Below are positions 44,301 through 56,500 of a stretch of 64,000 bases of DNA, in pieces. Position 1 is the stretch's first letter. The number at the start of each line of letters is the position of its first letter. Made by a program: the position numbers and the translations under genes. This DNA is from Deuterostichococcus epilithicus (taxonomy: Eukaryota; Chlorophyta; Trebouxiophyceae; Prasiolales; Stichococcaceae). Below the pieces are notes generated by a model that was not told the origin of the DNA, did not search any database, and worked only from the letters and a program-made list of their open reading frames with translations. The DNA lies in assembly GCA_033439295.1 (NCBI GenBank), contig JAVTLE010000003.1, positions 1,736,001-1,800,000 of the forward strand, in the 5' to 3' direction.

Positions 44301-44914
44301 TATATGGCGGCTGGGCGGCCAACCCGCGACCGCACCTGCGCCTGGTGTATGAGGCCAACCCGCTTGCTTTCCTGGTGGAGGCCGCCGGCGGCAAGGTGAT
44401 GGGGACTTGTTGGAGGGGCTCGAGTCTGAACCTGCAGTTGTGCGAGGCACTGCCTGCATGTGCGTCAGACTCGAGGGGCTGTGCCGCTAGCAGGGTGTCT
44501 TGCCTGCAAATCGCTGCTGCAAGTCGGGGCTTGGATGATGACCGCATTGAACGTGATGCTGTTCATGTCCGAGGTCAGGCGAAGATCGAGGGAATGCCCT
44601 TGTCGCGTGGGGATGCTCCTTTGCGCAGGAGGCAGCATGCTTGCTCACAGTCCTGGCGGGAGGCTTTGTCGGCAGTGCTCGTCCGCAATGCTCGAGACAG
44701 CGCTCAAGGTCTCCCGCTGCTGCGTCCGTTGGCTTGTGAAGTAGGAGTGTCGGTGCTCGTGCAGGGCTCGGACGGCAAGCGGCGGATATTAGACATCCAG
44801 CCGGCAGAGACGCACCAGCGACTGCCGCTGTTCCTCGGCTCGCCAGAGGACATCGAGGAGCTGGAAAGCTACGGCGACGTGCAGCAGGTGTCCAAAAAGA
44901 CATACACCGTGTGA
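41333..44914 (+). CDS. FBP: Fructose-1,6-bisphosphatase, probably plastid
   Basis: Hydrolyses fructose-1,6-bisphosphate to fructose-6-phosphate in the Calvin-Benson cycle or gluconeogenesis. Exon 1 (41333-41589) encodes an Arg/Ser/Ala-rich leader typical of a transit peptide. Then: about 41730-41870 ([20 protein letters not shown]), about 41974-42090 (KKLDIVA), 42463-42560 ([12 protein letters not shown] with metal-binding Glu), 42853-42980 ([20 protein letters not shown] and TIFGIY), about 43070-43161 ([12 protein letters not shown]), about 43471-43601 ([20 protein letters not shown]), 43919-44050 ([14 protein letters not shown]), 44275-44396 ([33 protein letters not shown]) and about 44764-44914 ([34 protein letters not shown]). 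The loop before [12 protein letters not shown] lacks the Cys-containing redox insertion of classical chloroplast FBPase, so this is probably the redox-insensitive class. Confidence 0.93.
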
Positions 44915-45328
44915 ATGAGGCTTGTCAGGTCGCCGTGTGTCGCAGTCATTTGGCCTCGCATCGCATGCGTGAAGTTTCAATGGTCGGCATGCATGAATAA
45001 CATGATGGGTTTGCTGTGTCATACGATCTTGCCGCCATTGGAAGCTTTCGTCCCATTCACAGATTGAGGCACCGAAGACAGAAGCCCAATGTCTTTACAC
45101 AGTCTCTACACTCACTATGTATCCAAGTGGCTCTGCTCCCTGCTGCTTGTGCAATTCATACCTACACTACGAGTACCGCATGGCTATTCTCACAGCATCG
45201 CCACCTCACAGCGTTCCCATGTGCCTGCGCGCCGCTTGTAGAGGGCTAGGACATGGTCGTCACCTGCGTGATCGCATGCAGAAACGGGTCGCATGCTGCG
45301 TCAGCTGCAGCGACACACACCTACCGCA
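44915..45328. other. Convergent intergenic region
   Basis: Between the 3' ends of FBPase and the G-patch gene. No supported exon. A TTACA near 45094 (TGTAA on the minus strand) could serve the G-patch transcript. Confidence 0.35.
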
Positions 45329-47112
45329 TCAGCTGCAGCGACACAAAATTCCACTCAAGGCTCGGTTCCAAGAGCAACAGTGGGGCCAAATGTGGCCAGA
45401 CAGTAACACTAATCTCGCCTTCTCGGCTGCACAGTGACAGCTGCACAGTGACAGTTGCAGCTGGGTTTGCACGCAAAGGCAGGTGGACCCACCCTGCGTG
45501 AGCTCGTCCAGCGTGAATTGCGCAAGCGACCCCTGGGCCAGCCCCAGGCGGGCCTCCGCCCTCTGCCGCTTGCGCCGCCGCTTCTCGCTGGCCTTGGCAC
45601 CAGTGCAGCCGGCGCGCTTGCCGCCGGCATTGGCTGCGGCGCCAGCGCCGGCAGCCGGCTTGCTGATGCCGTTTGGGGCCTGCAGTGCCTTCCTCTTTCC
45701 CTTCTCCTCCTTTCTGCCCTTCTTCCCCTTCTTGCACGGCTGACACGCCTGAGCCGTCCGCTGCAGCGCCAGCGCCTTTCTGACTGCGCAGGCGAGAAAA
45801 AATGCATTTCGTTGTGCACTCCCACTGCAGTGCAGGCGCAACAGCTGCTAAACGCAACAGCTGCTAAGCGTGGCGACCACACAGTGCCTCGCCTTCATGA
45901 TCCAGAAAGTAAAACCTGCATCTGCCGGGGCGTTTCCGTGGGGGTTGTAGGGTTTGCAGCATTCGCAGATCGCCTGCTGCTCCTCGGCATTGCACATGCC
46001 GCAAGACATCAAGTTGCGCAGCTGCCAGGTCTGTTCTCTGAGGATTCGCTGGGTGTAAGCGCACCTGCACTCGCCTCTGCGATAGCCTGCTGCTCCTCGG
46101 CGCTGCACACGCCGCAGCGGCCGAGCGCGGGAGTCGGCAGTACAGGCGCCGAGATGCCGTCGCGGTTCCTGCCCAAGCCCATGCCGTCCTGATACCCCAT
46201 GCCCTGCAATCCGTGATACTGTTGAGAGGCCGAAGAGGCGGAAACTACTACTCTGAGACGAACCCCAATGCCCCTGCGGCCCGGTACAGCTTCTGAGGCA
46301 CATCTTCTGAGTCGGCCGGAGGCGAGGCCAGCGCTCAAGACAGCTGCTGGATCCAGCTGCTGAGCTGTGTATAGACATGTGTCTAACAGGCTGTTGGGCA
46401 GTCGACACAAGGACCGGACCTTTAGCAGGTGATAGCCCTTGCCATAGAGGCTGGAGTTGCGCTCGCCGGCGGTCTCTGGAGCGCTGCTGACTGGGTGGCC
46501 AGCCGGCCCGCCAGCCTCCGTTGAGGCCCCCAGACCCGGGATGGAGGTTGGCGAGGGCCCCTGCCCTGGTATGGATGCTGGCTGCGCTGCAGCCTTTGCG
46601 CGCGCGAGCGTCCAACCCAACGGCCACACGAAACTTTCTGCCACCGCCGGCGCGTCCGCCGCTGCCATGTCGGCCGCCGCGTCCCGCCCATGTCGGCCAG
46701 CGCCTCCCGCCCAGATGGGCAGCGCCGCCCTTGCCGTTGCCAATTGGGCCGCCGCATCTGGGGCAGCGCCTGCAGCCCAGACCGGCAGTGCCGCCGCCGC
46801 CGCCGCCGCCCCGCCACACAGAAATCCAGGCTGCGGCGCTGCTGCCTGGTCTCCTGCCGCTTGCGCCGCTGTGCCCGCTGGCACAAAGCGCGGTAGCGCG
46901 ACTGGTTGTGCCTGCGCAGCCTGCGCCACGGCGCCGCCCGTGACTGCTTGCCGCGAAAGCGTGGTGAAGCAATATTTCGGCTGTGACTGGCCCCATCTGG
47001 GTGCGGCAGCTGTCCTGGTAGGCACCCTGTCGGTTGCCGCGCCAGCGGAAACAGCGGCTGGACCGAGCAGCTCGGCAGCTGCATGGCCGGAGCCTGGCGG
47101 TTGCCCCGCCAC
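45329..47112 (-). CDS. G-patch domain protein, probable RNA processing factor
   Basis: G-patch proteins activate DEAH-box RNA helicases in splicing or ribosome biogenesis. A long Ala-rich exon (about 47050-46425) ends with YGKGYHLLK. The next exon (46206-about 46070) continues GMGYQDGMGLGRNRDGISAP, so the spliced G-patch reads correctly across the intron. It is followed by CGVCSAEEQQAIAE. About 110 bp further a near copy reads CGMCNAEEQQAICECC and may be a second exon or a decayed duplicate. A basic exon (about 45792-45490) has KKGKKGRKEEKGKRKALQ and KASEKRRRKRQRAEARLG, nuclear-localisation-like, then GSLAQFTLDELTQ. The start codon is unresolved (no in-frame ATG at the left limit given), and the stop at 45329 assumes no further intron after LTQ. 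Family subgroup not identified. Confidence 0.6.
45969..46120. repeat. Two 113-bp-spaced copies of a CxxC-EEQQAI coding segment
   Basis: Plus-strand segments at about 46082-46120 and 45969-46008 share GCCTGCTGCTCCTCGGC and flanking bases (about 80 percent by eye over 40 bp). On the minus strand they encode CGVCSAEEQQAIAE and CGMCNAEEQQAICE. The first is followed by AG|GT (GTGCAG|GTGCGC). Confidence 0.75.
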
Positions 47113-48169
47113 AGGATCGGGCGCGCTGGTGCCCCTGCAGGCAGTGTGGCACGGTCACTGCATTGCATGATGGTTGTGGAGAAATGGCTACACTAGCCTG
47201 ATGGCATACACATCGAGCTGGCGCGTACTTTACGCCATGCACATGCGGACTTGCAGCTCTCACAGCACTGCAGCAAGGCTGCCAGAAGCAATAACTTACA
47301 TACCTGAACTGGAAGCGATCAAAGTACAGTGGCGCGCTTGGCTGCGCCATGAGCTGCGGACTGCTGCAGCAGCGGTGACGGGTGCATATGCGTGTGGCGC
47401 CGCAGGTCTCGTCTGTCGCTCGCTATCGCTTGTTATCATGACGCATACAAACCACAACTGCCATGCGACATCCGTGAGCTGGCTGCACCTGGGTGCAGTG
47501 GCGCATCACTAGAGATAGGCGCACGAGGATGGATTGAAGATCAGTCTTGATGCAGATGTCACAGGTTGGGGACACACATCAACACCAATTCTTGCGCAGC
47601 ATGTCCCGTACTGTCAATTTTTTTGGGGTGGGCAGCAACTTGTATCCAACTTGTATGCAACTTGTATGCGACTTGTATCCGACGAGCTGCCGCGGATACT
47701 GTATGAAGCCAGCGGATGCGTCTTCAGTGCAACAGCATTTTCCAGTTCGTTACCGATACAGATGTGCTCTGCGAACACATGGATTGGTGGCTCCGAAATG
47801 CGGTCGTCTGCAACAAAAATTGAATTTGATGACACAATTACATAAGTCTAGGTCAGACCAGGTTTTGCTGGACAGCGAGTCGCACAGATCGTCTGCCCTG
47901 CAGGCCTGCAGCAGCAGCTTTCGGTTTCTCCTTGAAAGCGCGAATGCTGGTAGGGACTGATCACAATCGACGCACGTTCGCACCGGGTTGTGTGCATCGC
48001 CAGCTCAGCACGATACCAAGTTTCGCATCCATCAGTGCATCTGGGAAGAGCAGGACAGACCGTTAGATGACCGTCAGGCCGCCTTGCCTGCCCACCTGCT
48101 GAAAGGGCACGCGGTTGCACGACATAATCTCCCTCGCACATCCAACCAGAGAGGCTGGTCCACAGGCCG
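47113..48169. promoter_or_regulatory. Divergent region, G-patch / F-box genes
   Basis: About 1 kb between the G-patch gene's 5' part and the F-box start codon. It may contain the missing first exon of the G-patch gene and both promoters. A short near-direct repeat (ACTTGTATCC/GCAACTTGTATG) lies at 47639-47680. Confidence 0.35.
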
Positions 48170-51100
48170 ATGGCCAACAGCCCTCCCGACAAACGTCTCC
48201 AGCCGCAGCCTCATCTCTTGGAGCTGTCCTCCGACTGCTTGCGCATCATCCTGCGGCTGCTGAGTCCGCGAGATGTGTGCACCGTCTCGCTGGTGTGCTC
48301 GAGGCTCGCTGCACTCGCTGTAGAGGTGAGGTGGACCCTCGCGATCCGTCCCGTATGATCATCAGCTGATAGACTACTCACCTCTCACCGCGATGTTGAC
48401 AAGTCAACAACAGCAGTCATGCCGCCGCACATGCGCCCCTGCGGTCCTCCCTCATGCCTGCGGTGAGAGCACCCAGCGCAGTCAATGCACCTTGCCGGTG
48501 CCGAGGTGTGAAATCTTTTCGATCGCTTCCCATCCACAGGACGAGGCGGCATGGCAGGGCTTCTGCGCACGAAGCCTGGAGGCTCAGGATCAGCACTCGC
48601 CAGGCGACCTGCCCAACTTTGACACACCAGAAACGCTGCGGCGGCAGCTGGGGCTGCGCAGCTTCCGAGCGCTGTACCAGGTCAGTCGCTCCCTCCAGAG
48701 CAGTCTTGCTGCCATGCACAGCAGTCAACCACATGCCAGGCTGTGACCTGTCTCAGCAGATGCAAGACCTACCTGTGCGGTTGTGCGGCGGCAGCGGTGT
48801 CGGGGTGGTGCGGGGGGGTGATGCATTTCAGTGAGGCCGTCAGCGCTCAGCATTGACGCTTGGTGGTCACTTTGGGCCATGCGACGAGGCTTGACGACGA
48901 AACAGCCAGGATCCAGCAGCACGATCCGCCCGTCCAGGTGCTGCACCAGGTCGGCGGCTGGCCGGCAGGCCTGTGGCAGCGGGTGGACGATGGCGCCGAA
49001 CCCTATGGTGAGCTGCTACAGGTGAGAGTCTATTCCAGCTGCAGCCGCATCTTCGCATGGAGGAAAGAACTGAAGGAGCGCTGGCGCTAACGGCTCGCAT
49101 CCATGCCACGTCGCCCGCCAGATGTGCTGTATGCTCGCCGACACGCTCGCTGAGCAGCCCATGTGCGCTTGCTGTACACACCAGGTGCACCAACCAGCTC
49201 GTGTGCAACTGCTGCAGGTGCGGCCACAGCGGGGGCGTCTGGTCGCGCGGTCGGTCATTCCCACGGGCGCCCCCAAGGAGACCCTCTTCACGACATCCGC
49301 GGTACCCCTCGGCAAAGATAGCTCGCTGGTAGGTGTAGTGGCTTCATGCGGCAATGAGTTCAGCAGTGGCTGCGAATGCTGGCTGGCAGGGCTGGCAATG
49401 CATGTCCCCTCAGGGGCGGGTGCACATCGCTGTCGTGTCAACAACTGCCGGGCGCCTCCCCGTCTCGCTCAAGCAGCTCCGGTCGGCACGGCCGTGATGC
49501 TGTCTCCTGCGCAGGTGCACATCTCGACGAGGGACTATGCGGGCTCCGCTGCGCGACTGCGGCTGGCGGACAATGGCCAGCTGATGACGCTGACGACAGG
49601 GCACGCGCCGCCAGGCTTCATCCATGGGAACGGCCCTTTGGTGCACAGGTGGGTGGCATGCCAGCATCATGGAAACGATGCTGCTCTGCCGCTTGCGAGA
49701 GAGTGCCATGAGCCCGTGACAGCTGCAATTGCCGACGCCGGTGTACAGGACCTCCTGAAAGCATGGGTCGGCAAACCTGGCTGGCAAGCCTGCTGTTGGG
49801 TTTGCCCCTTCCTGCTCACTGGGAGCCAGCTCAGCATCTCAGAATCTGCTGTGATCCCTCTTGATGGTCATCCCTTCTGCCACTCCGTCCTGGCTGACGC
49901 ATGCATGTGCGGCTTGCGCCGCAGGCTCCACGACGGCATTGCCCAGCACCAGGCGGGCGGCGGCCCGCCACCAGAGCAGAACGGCGCGCCGCTGCCGCTG
50001 CCGCAGCAGCCGCTGCAGTACCTGCAGCAGGAGGCGCCGGCGCCGCAGCACCAGGGGCAGCAGCAGCCGGCCGGCGGCGCGCAGCAGCCGGGGCAGCGGC
50101 AGCCGGGCGCGGGGTCGCCGCACCACCCGCTGGGGCTGGGGCCGCTCGCGTGGGACCACACCCGGCAGCAGTGGACGCGCATGTTCCAGCCCCTGGACTC
50201 GGCGCACCAGGTGGGTTTGAACACCGCTGCCGGGAACGGGATCGCCCCACCAGACCAGCTGCCCATGAGGCGGCCGCGCTGTCGCTCCGAAGCCGGTGCT
50301 GCGGCGAGGCCAGAGCGTCCACGGCGGCTCCTGAGCTCGTGCGCGCGGCGGGCTGTGCAACCGTTGTCCAGGTCGGTCGCTTGCCATTGGCCGCAGCCTG
50401 CCAGCGGGCCAAAGCTGCAGCTGCTTGACTGGCAAGCCGGCCTGCAGTTCGCGACCTGTCAGCGGCTCGAGGCGTTTGACTACGACCCCTGCCGCGCTGC
50501 AGGTGCTGCGGTTCCAGCGGCTGCCGGCGCCGACGCCGCTGCACAGCGGGGGCGCGCTGCCGCCGCTGCCGCAGCCGCAGCGGGGTGGCGCCTTTCCCAC
50601 CCTTGCGACCCTGCGCCGCCTGGAGGTGACCAAGTTTTTCCAACTGGCAGGAAGAGGATTTCAACGGCAGAAACAGGCTCTTCTGACCAGCGAGAACAGT
50701 GCAAGCAGAGCGTCTTGTAGACCCCCGTGCCCGCCGCATGCTGATGGGGGCCGTGGTTGGCGGCGGCCGCGCGGCGGTATCACATCCGCGTGCCATGCAG
50801 CCTCGGTTCGAAGGCGAAACTGCAGCATGTGAACAACGGCAGCCAGTGTCGTGTCTGTCTCGGTCCAGAGGCTCTGCGACGCGAGCTCCCCTCCATGGGC
50901 CAACATTCCGGCGCCTGCATGCCCACCGCGATGCTGCGGGCACCGGCGCAACGCCTGGGTGCTGCTCCGGTGCGCAGGGCTACTGGAGCGCCTGCTATGG
51001 ACCGCACGGCCTGGAGATCGTCCATCTGCGGCTGGCGGCAGGCAGCGAGCCTGGCGAGGCCCACTGCCCCTGCGCGCCGTCGCCGCGGCTCGTCGCCCTG

Positions 51101-52837
51101 AAGGTGCACGCCCCAGGGGTCCTGTAGGCAGGCAGCTGGCCCGGTTGTCGCGAGCGCCGAGGACCAGCTGCGTGGGTGGGGGATTCGCTTCTGTGTCGCA
51201 TCCGTGGGCCTCGATTGGGATGCAGCCAGGTGGCTTCCCGGGTGTGTCCCGGCTGCAGCGTGTCATCGAGGTGCCGCTGCCAAGGGGTGATGCCCCGATG
51301 CACAGGCGGCGGCTGACGGTTGGCTGCTTGTGGGGACTTGTGAGGCGGGGTCTGGCACAACCTCCGATGCGCCTGTCGGTCCAGAGACAGCTTGCGCGCT
51401 GCCAGATTGCGCCAAAATCTGACGCTATCCACCCTGGAGGGTTGATATCGTTTCGCGATTTGAAAACGATCTTTGTTTAGCTTTTGTTTCAAAACACACT
51501 TGATGTTCACCAGGTGACTGGCGACCAGAACGTGCCGGCGGGCAAGGTGACGCTGTTCACGCTGGAAGGGCTGCCGACGGTCGGCCGCTACGACGGCTTC
51601 GAGCACGGCCCCGACGGCGCGCCGCAGCCCGATCGCCCCATCGGTGCGCTCGCCGTTACAGCCACCCTCACCACCCCGAACGTGGACCGGCTAGATGCAA
51701 GGCAGAGCGGGGCGCCGAGGGCCGTGATGCAGCCCGGCCGCCGCGTTGACAGGTGCGCCGTCCTTCCGGCACCTGATCCCACCGTTGCCAAGCTGCACGA
51801 TGGGGCGGCCCCGACGGCACGCCGCAGCCCGACAGCGTTGGGCAGGCTGCCCTTTCAGCACATGATCCCTGAATCGACAAGAAGTATGATGGGGCCGGCC
51901 GGACGGTACGAGGCCCCGCAGCCGCCTGGGGGACACAAGACTTTCGCGCAAAGCCGTGACCGCCGCACACCTGCCCGAGCTCGCTTGGACCTGATCATCG
52001 ACAGCTGTCACCCTTTCGTGTCAAGCTGTGGTGATTCCTGTGTCGCTGCGCCTGCTCTGCTGCACTGGCCCGCCCCGCCCCAGCCGGAGCATCCGCCGAA
52101 GCCTCCCCAGCTCGGTTCTGGTTCAAAGTCCCTTCCTGTTGCGGCGAGCGGCTGGCACTGGCTCCTCTGGCTCATCTTCGTCCGCCCGCCCCGTCGCAGC
52201 TGCGCTCCAGGAGGGCGGCTGGGCCTTCGCAAACCTGGCAAAGTTCAAGCTTGACGCCCACCACCAGTCCTCACGCTATGCGTGTGTATGTCACCACCGC
52301 AGTGGCGTTCCAGGAGGACGGCATGGCGTTTGTGGACCTGGGCGAGAGGGAGGTGTTGGCGCGCTTCCAGGCGGCGGGGCAGATGAGCTACATCCCCGGC
52401 ATCTGGGACCCCATCTGGTCGTACGGCCAGGTGCGCATGGGGCCCGCGACAATGCCGTGTCGCGACTGACTCGTCACACCAGCTGCTCGGCCGGCATGCG
52501 AGCGGCGGCCCCTGAGTGACGAGCGCCTGCTTGGCAGCGGCCCGGCACGCTCTTGCTGCGTGCGCATTTCCAGTGCAGCTAGCGGCCAGACAGTTGGCAC
52601 GTGCCGCCCCAAGTCGAGCTCCGACGACCGGCTTGCGGTGCCGACGAAGCTAATGCATTCGGATGCACCCCGAAAGCAATGCGGCGCCAAGCAAGTGGAT
52701 GTTGACGAGCGGAGATTTCGTTGACTTCGCAGTTCATCGTGTACGAGGGAGACGGCGTCGTGTCGATGCTGTTTGACGATGCCGAAGAGAGCTTCCGGCA
52801 CATCATCGACTATGCGCCCCTGCCGTTGCCGCCTTGA
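48170..52837 (+). CDS. F-box protein, plant At3g12350-like
   Basis: SCF ubiquitin-ligase substrate adaptor. Exon 1 (48170-48325) encodes the F-box: HLLELSSDCLRIILRLLSPR and VCTVSLVCSRLAAL. Following exons: 48541-48680 (DEAAWQGFCARSLEA), about 48938-49020 (YGELLQ), about 49217-49329, about 49516-49650, about 49923-50210 (long Gln/Pro-rich insert), and about 50502-50635. About 50980-51101 gives GYWSACYGPHGLEIVHLRLA, like the plant GLYVGAFGPYGTEVVQL motif. About 51513-51640 gives VTGDQNVPAGKVTLF, like TGDINVPAGQVTF. C-terminal blocks near 52280-52430 (AGQMSYIPGIWDPIWSYGQ) and 52730-52837 (FIVYEGDGVVSMLF, FRHIIDYAPLPLPP) follow. The match to this plant F-box subfamily is from memory of its motifs; the substrate is unknown. 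The 51.6-51.9 kb intron carries tandem copies of the preceding exon end. Confidence 0.8.
51607..51930. repeat. Four about-100-bp copies of an F-box exon end
   Basis: Starting at 51607, GGCCCCGACGGCGCGCCGCA is the exon's 3' part. Related copies begin near 51711, 51807 (GGCCCCGACGGCACGCCGCA) and 51897. Spacings are 104, 96 and about 90 bp. The second copy contains CAGGTGCG, a potential AG|GT splice site. Copies 2 and 3 also share (G/C)CAC(C/A)TGATCCC downstream. Confidence 0.75.
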
Positions 52838-53518
52838 AGCTGCCGCCGCATGCAAGTGCTCCGAGTGAGTGGTTCCTATTCGTCCTTGCTGCCGCAGCAG
52901 CCACAAAGCCGTCTGGTGCATGGGCGCCCGGCCAGCGAGACCATGGCGAGTTTGCGCCTTTTGGCAAATGAATTTGCAGTGCTGTCGATCAGTTGTGAGC
53001 ATTTGGCCAACAAACCTGTTGTAAATCTAATTGATCAGGCAGTGTGGTTACGACTGAACTGGGATGTGGTTTCGCTTCAGCATGTCATTTGGAGCCACGT
53101 CCATCTGAAATTGTGTGTCCACTCAACAAGCACCTCTGTTTCAAACCTTTCTCGTTCTTTGAAACCTATTCCTAGACCCTGTCCTGCCTGATGCTGGAAT
53201 ATGTGCTGCGTCAATACCACTGCTGACAACCTGCAGACTTCTGCCGACAAACTGGATTCCAGCTCTAATAACCGTCCTTCGATTTGCAACCGCTGCTATC
53301 TCTCAAGTCTGCAGCTGGCTTCTGTCGCACCAAATGTTCCCTTGAGTGATGTGCGGCTGCCCAGCCACCGCCCAGCAGGGACGTGCAAGAACGGCCAGCC
53401 ATGCAGCTGGCTTTTTGTCTGTGCAAACAACGCGGTGTTGGCAAATCGCAACCCCAAGGCGGCAACTGCGTCCCGAGCTGGGACGACTGCGGGAGGTGCA
53501 TGCTGACGCGCGCTTGCA
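52838..53518. other. Convergent intergenic region
   Basis: Between the 3' ends of the F-box and GCN2 genes. No coding motif seen; AT content rises locally as expected for 3' untranslated DNA. Confidence 0.4.
53020..53024 (+). terminator. TGTAA polyadenylation signal (candidate)
   Basis: Lies about 185 bp downstream of the F-box gene stop, at the spacing expected of a green-algal poly(A) signal. Confidence 0.5.
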
Positions 53519-56500
53519 TCAGCGGCGGCCCTTGCGGCGGCCCTCTCGCCAGGACAGCGCCTCGTGATGGTCAGTCGCCTCCCCGGGGCCTGGCGCCGCT
53601 GTCGGCGCCGCGTGCTCCGAGGAGTCAGCCGCCAGCGACAGTGAGCGCGCAATGTCGACCCGCGAGCCGGCGTGACGTGCCGGCCAGGTGTGTCCCGCGC
53701 TCATCGCCTCCTGCACCAGCAAAGGGCAAAGCGCCGCGTCGCGAGGGCTGTGACAGCGCGCAGGGCTTCGGTACGGGGCGCCGGCGTGCTCAGCAGAGAC
53801 GCTGCGGATAGGCGACAGGCAGTACCAGAGGCAGTGCAAAACGCAATGCGAGTGGGATGCAGGCAGGCCCGCAGCCACACTCGTTCAAGTACAGGTCACA
53901 GCAGATTGCACGCCAGGTGCGGCGGTTTCACCGCCGTGAGGTGCCAGCTTGGGAGGCTCGGCACGGGGCTTGGCCCAGGGACGCGCTGAAAGGGACTGAA
54001 AACCGCACAGCGTGGCGGGATCAGATGATAACAAAAAGTAACCACCTGCAGGAAGCGGGCCACGTCCGCATAAGGCACGGACTCTTCCTCTGCGCCTTTC
54101 CGCTCCAGGTTCTTCACCTGCGAGCCGCACAGCCAGCAGGTCGCAAGGTTGTGACATGATGGTGGATGAGCAAGCTCATGCTGTACATGGCAGCGGAGGC
54201 CGCACATCAACAGGACGCGGCATCATGCCGTCGCGGCCAATGCACTGACCATGCCCCCAATGATCCGGCACGAGAACAGCAGGCTGCAAAGAACTCTGTG
54301 CAGCAACGAGCTGCAGCTACACCAAACACCACTCATTCGCCACGCCTCTTCTGTCCATCCTGGGGCACTGTGCACACGTACCACGACAGTGTCGGCGGCC
54401 GAGAAGGCGGCGGCCGATATGGTGACCATCCAGGGGATGCCGGCGGCTCGCGCATACTCGTACTGCGCCGTGGAGCTGGGCGCGGCGGCAGGAAGCACCT
54501 CGGCACGGATGCCCGCCGCCCAGAGGGATGCTACCAGGGCCATGCGCTCCCGCAGCAGGCCGCCGCCGCCGCGGGCGCACACCAGTGCCTCCGCCTGTGC
54601 AGCAAGGCGCCGACAAGCTACTCCTCGGGGACTGGTGGCATGCCCGCCAGCCACGCGAGCGGCAGGCGCAGGGATGGCACACCTGGAGTTCTACTGCAGT
54701 CGGCGGCCCAAGCGCAAGACACATCACACAGTGTCACCGACCCAATCACGGGCCGCCACATTTTGAAGCACGTTGGCGGACAGCGTGCTTCAATATCGGG
54801 GCAAAGTGACGTGCCAAGCCGGGGCGCAGCCGCATGACAAGATTCTTCAACAGTGCTGGACAATCACTGCAAAGATTCGTCGCTGTTGTGGTGTCGCACC
54901 TGGGAGGGGCGCAGCGGCGGCCCAGGCCGGGCACGCGCCGTCTCGCCTGCCACCGCCGCGACCAGGCGGTCGGCGTTGACGGTGACGCCCACGGCGCNCG
55001 GCGGTGGCGCGACCGCCGCGGCGGCCGCAGGCCACAGCCGCGTCAGCAGCGTGTCATACCGCCCGCCTGCGCGTGCGGCAATGGTGCAGGGCCTCAGGGC
55101 TCCTGGCATGCGAGGGTCGGGCGGCAGTGCAGGGAGCTGTTTGGGAGGCTTGCGGCGGTGGGTGCCTCGCAGGCGACGTGCACCAAAGCTCAGGCCCTCC
55201 CAAACGGTTCTGTGACGTTCCACACGAGCAACCACCACCGGCAGCAGCGATACAGCCCCACGCACCCACGGCCAGTAGGGAGGTGGCACCACCAGCAGGC
55301 TGGCCCAGGTGCAGCTGCCACAGCGCGCCGGTGAAGTAGTCGGCATGCGGCGGCAGCAGCGGGTCAACCGCGATTGCGCCTGGCGTCACGCCCCACGCCG
55401 CCAGGTGGCCCACCAGCTCCTGTGACGAGCCAGCTCCAAGAATCAAAGAATATGTCGCGTTTCCGAGTCGGATGTGGGAGCTTCAGCGTCACATGTGCGC
55501 ACTTGGTTGCGGTGGCCACAGGGCTTTGTGTATGCCCCCCTCCCAGGGGCTGGAAGGCTTGCCTCCCCGGGGGGCCGGCCGCTGTGCCGGTCCATCTCGT
55601 TCCGAGGCTCGAATGAATGACAGGCAGCATGACAGCGCTGTCGTGGTGGGCACCGGTAGACCTGGCAGCCGGCTGCTGGCGGGCAAGGTTTTGCTGGCCT
55701 CCCTCCCTGGCTGGACACCAGCGGTGAGGTTCAGCAGGACAGAGGCATCCGGCTCGGTGAGTGCGATTCCACACGTCCAGCTCTGCAAGGCCCACATCCT
55801 GCCGCACGCCTCGAGCACCCCAAGAAAAGCCACCTGCAGATGGTCGAGAGCGGCGGCCAATCCAGGCGGCAGCGGCCCGCCGCCTGCCGGCGCCAGGCGC
55901 TGCCGCAGCCGGTGCAGCGACGCCGCCGCCTCGCCGGGCAGCTGCAGCACGAGCGCTCGGCAGCGGCCGATTGCGGGGCCGTCGAGCCCGAGGCCTTCGA
56001 GCCCCACTCTGCAGAAGAGCATCCAGACCTTCGATGGGTTTTGCCGCCAGAGAAAGCAGAGTGCGGATAGCGAATCCACACGACGATCAACCCCTGAGGA
56101 GGTGATCGAAGTTGAAGCTGTATTTGATTGTGGGCAACTATGCACAAAAGGCATGCGCGCTGACTGCAGATTCTGAAATCGGTAGCCTCGGGACCACAAG
56201 CGCGTACCTGATGGCGGGCCAGCGCTTGGAGCGTGCGGCAGAGTCTGACGGGCTGGCCCCGGCGGCCGTCGCCAGCAGCTGCTGCGCGNCGGCACGCGCG
56301 NCGGCCCCCCCGNGGAGGGCCGCGAACGCCAGGGCGGCGTCCAGCAGCGCCCGATGCCCCAGGCGCACCTCGCAGGGGCCCGCCTCTGGGAGCGCTGCCG
56401 CCACCTCCATCGCTGCCTGAAGGTTCGGGGGCCACCCTCGGGGGAAGACATTCAGCAAATACTCTACTTGAGCAGCCCAGGCGGGGGGGCCGACCTTGTT

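Noticed and set aside
45455-46192. Long plus-strand open frame across the G-patch gene
   Set aside because: It is a shadow of the GC-rich minus-strand coding exons; it has no conserved motif, while the minus strand gives a complete G-patch.
49122-50720. 532-codon continuous plus-strand frame in the F-box gene
   Set aside because: It runs through several introns of the F-box gene and only partly overlaps its coding frame; the conserved pieces are joined by GT-AG splices instead.
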